In this document: positions 33,654-34,002 of the stretch, piece by piece | How the letters are laid out: each line of letters starts with the position of its first letter | Numbering within the stretch: position 1 is the stretch's first letter | Assembly: GCA_934643865.1 (NCBI GenBank) | Contig: CAKUCX010000034.1 | Coordinates: 1 to 34,002 of the forward strand | Source of the DNA: an uncultured Kiritimatiellota bacterium | GTDB lineage: Bacteria > Verrucomicrobiota > Kiritimatiellia > RFP12 > UBA1067 | Length of the DNA stretch: 34,002 nt | Direction: 5' to 3' | Program-made: the position numbers and the translations under genes | Notes under the pieces: model-generated | The model's database searches: none | Seen by the model: the letters and a program-made list of their open reading frames with translations, nothing else | Told to the model about the DNA's origin: nothing

Positions 33654-34002
33654 ATGAGAGCCAAGAAAACATTTGCCGCCTTGGGCGTCGCGTGCGTTTC
33701 GCTGATGATTGCCACGAGCGTGGTTGCGCAGGACGATCTGGACAGTTTGCTTGAACTTGACGCGAAGCCGGAGAAAAAGGCGACGCCCGCCGCCGAGGCC
33801 AAGCCCGCCGAGGAGGCGAAGCCCGCCGTCGCGGAGGCGAAGCCTGCGGAGGCGAAGCCCGCCGAGGCTGAGAAGCCCGCCGAGGAGGCGAAGCCCGCCG
33901 TCGCGGAGGCGAAGCCTGCGGAGGCGAAGCCCGCCGAGGCCGAGAAGCCCGCCGAGGAGGCGAAGCCCGCCGTCGCGGAGGCGAAGCCTGCGGAGGAGGC
34001 GA
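33654..34002 (+). CDS. Probable secretin (PilQ/Amuc_1098-like), N-terminal fragment cut by the window end
   Basis: The reading frame is open from the ATG at 33654 to the window end (116 codons). AAGGAG lies 8 nt upstream. It begins with a signal peptide (MRAKKTFAALGVACVSLMIA, cleavage after SVVA) and then QDDLDSLLELDAKPEKKATP. From about residue 45 it is a low-complexity Ala/Lys/Pro/Glu tract with a 24-residue period (AEEAKPAVAEAKPAEAKPAE then AEKP). No secretin domain is visible in the part present. The assignment rests only on position, since Amuc_1098 (PilQ) follows Amuc_1099 in Akkermansia. A TonB-like or other envelope protein with a periplasm-spanning linker is the alternative. Confidence 0.55.
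   Translation, partial: MRAKKTFAALGVACVSLMIATSVVAQDDLDSLLELDAKPEKKATPAAEAKPAEEAKPAVAEAKPAEAKPAEAEKPAEEAKPAVAEAKPAEAKPAEAEKPAEEAKPAVAEAKPAEEA
33804..34002 (+). repeat. 72-bp in-frame tandem repeat
   Basis: Units start CCCGCCGAGGAGGCGAAGCC at 33804, 33876 and 33948, exactly 72 bp apart and almost identical; the array continues past the window end. It encodes the 24-residue Lys/Pro/Glu/Ala repeat and could change length by slippage. Confidence 0.88.

Overview
The window is GC-rich DNA from a Gram-negative bacterium, most likely a member of the PVC superphylum close to Kiritimatiellota or Verrucomicrobiota. Three things suggest this: (i) a five-gene block, 29035 to the window end, with the gene order and architecture of the Akkermansia Amuc_1102-1101(PilM)-1100-1099-1098 type IV pilus locus; (ii) very large secreted proteins with calcium-binding DxDxDG repeats, a LamG domain and autotransporter-type beta repeats; (iii) kdsD, which implies lipopolysaccharide. 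ackA and pta suggest acetate-forming, probably anaerobic, metabolism. The phylum assignment is inference; no rRNA gene is present.

Layout. 1-537 and 1862-2460 hold copies of an inverted-repeat element about 190-220 bp long plus a repeated 60-bp spacer; these flank a minus-strand operon (DUF3793 protein, then flavodoxin, 538-1717). 2701-7527 is a plus-strand pair: a secreted beta-repeat protein and an (alpha/alpha)6 glycosidase. 7600-8355 is rpoZ-smpB. 8356-9061 has no gene and holds a heptamer array, a pair of 29-bp hairpin repeats and a GC-rich minisatellite. 9140-25273 is a surface/secretion region: a C10 (streptopain-type) protease with a long C-terminal extension, a small lipoprotein, and a 4014-residue secreted protein. 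25287-25392 is a CGCAAAG-type inverted repeat. 25455-29000 carries ackA, pta and kdsD, with a striking octamer array between ackA and pta. 29035-34002 is the pilus-type operon: a small exported protein, a PilM-PilN-like fusion, an Amuc_1100-like membrane protein, an Amuc_1099-like protein with zinc-ribbon and DxDxDG motifs, and the start of a probable secretin with a 24-residue repeat.

How the genes work together. The glycosidase pair, the protease and the giant DxDxDG/LamG protein suggest a surface-active, polymer-degrading or host-associated lifestyle. The pilus locus would add an envelope-spanning machine. AckA and Pta convert acetyl-CoA to acetate with ATP gain. Almost everything is on the plus strand. 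Sigma70-like promoters (TTGnnn, 17-18 bp, then TAAACT, TATACT, TATAAT, TACACT or TATTAT) can be placed before most transcription units.

The least explained part is the intergenic DNA: at least five distinct repeat families in one window, several with inverted symmetry and two (period 7 and period 8) that put stop codons in all six frames. The most biologically interesting coding content is the Amuc_1100-type locus and the lipoprotein/giant-protein unit.
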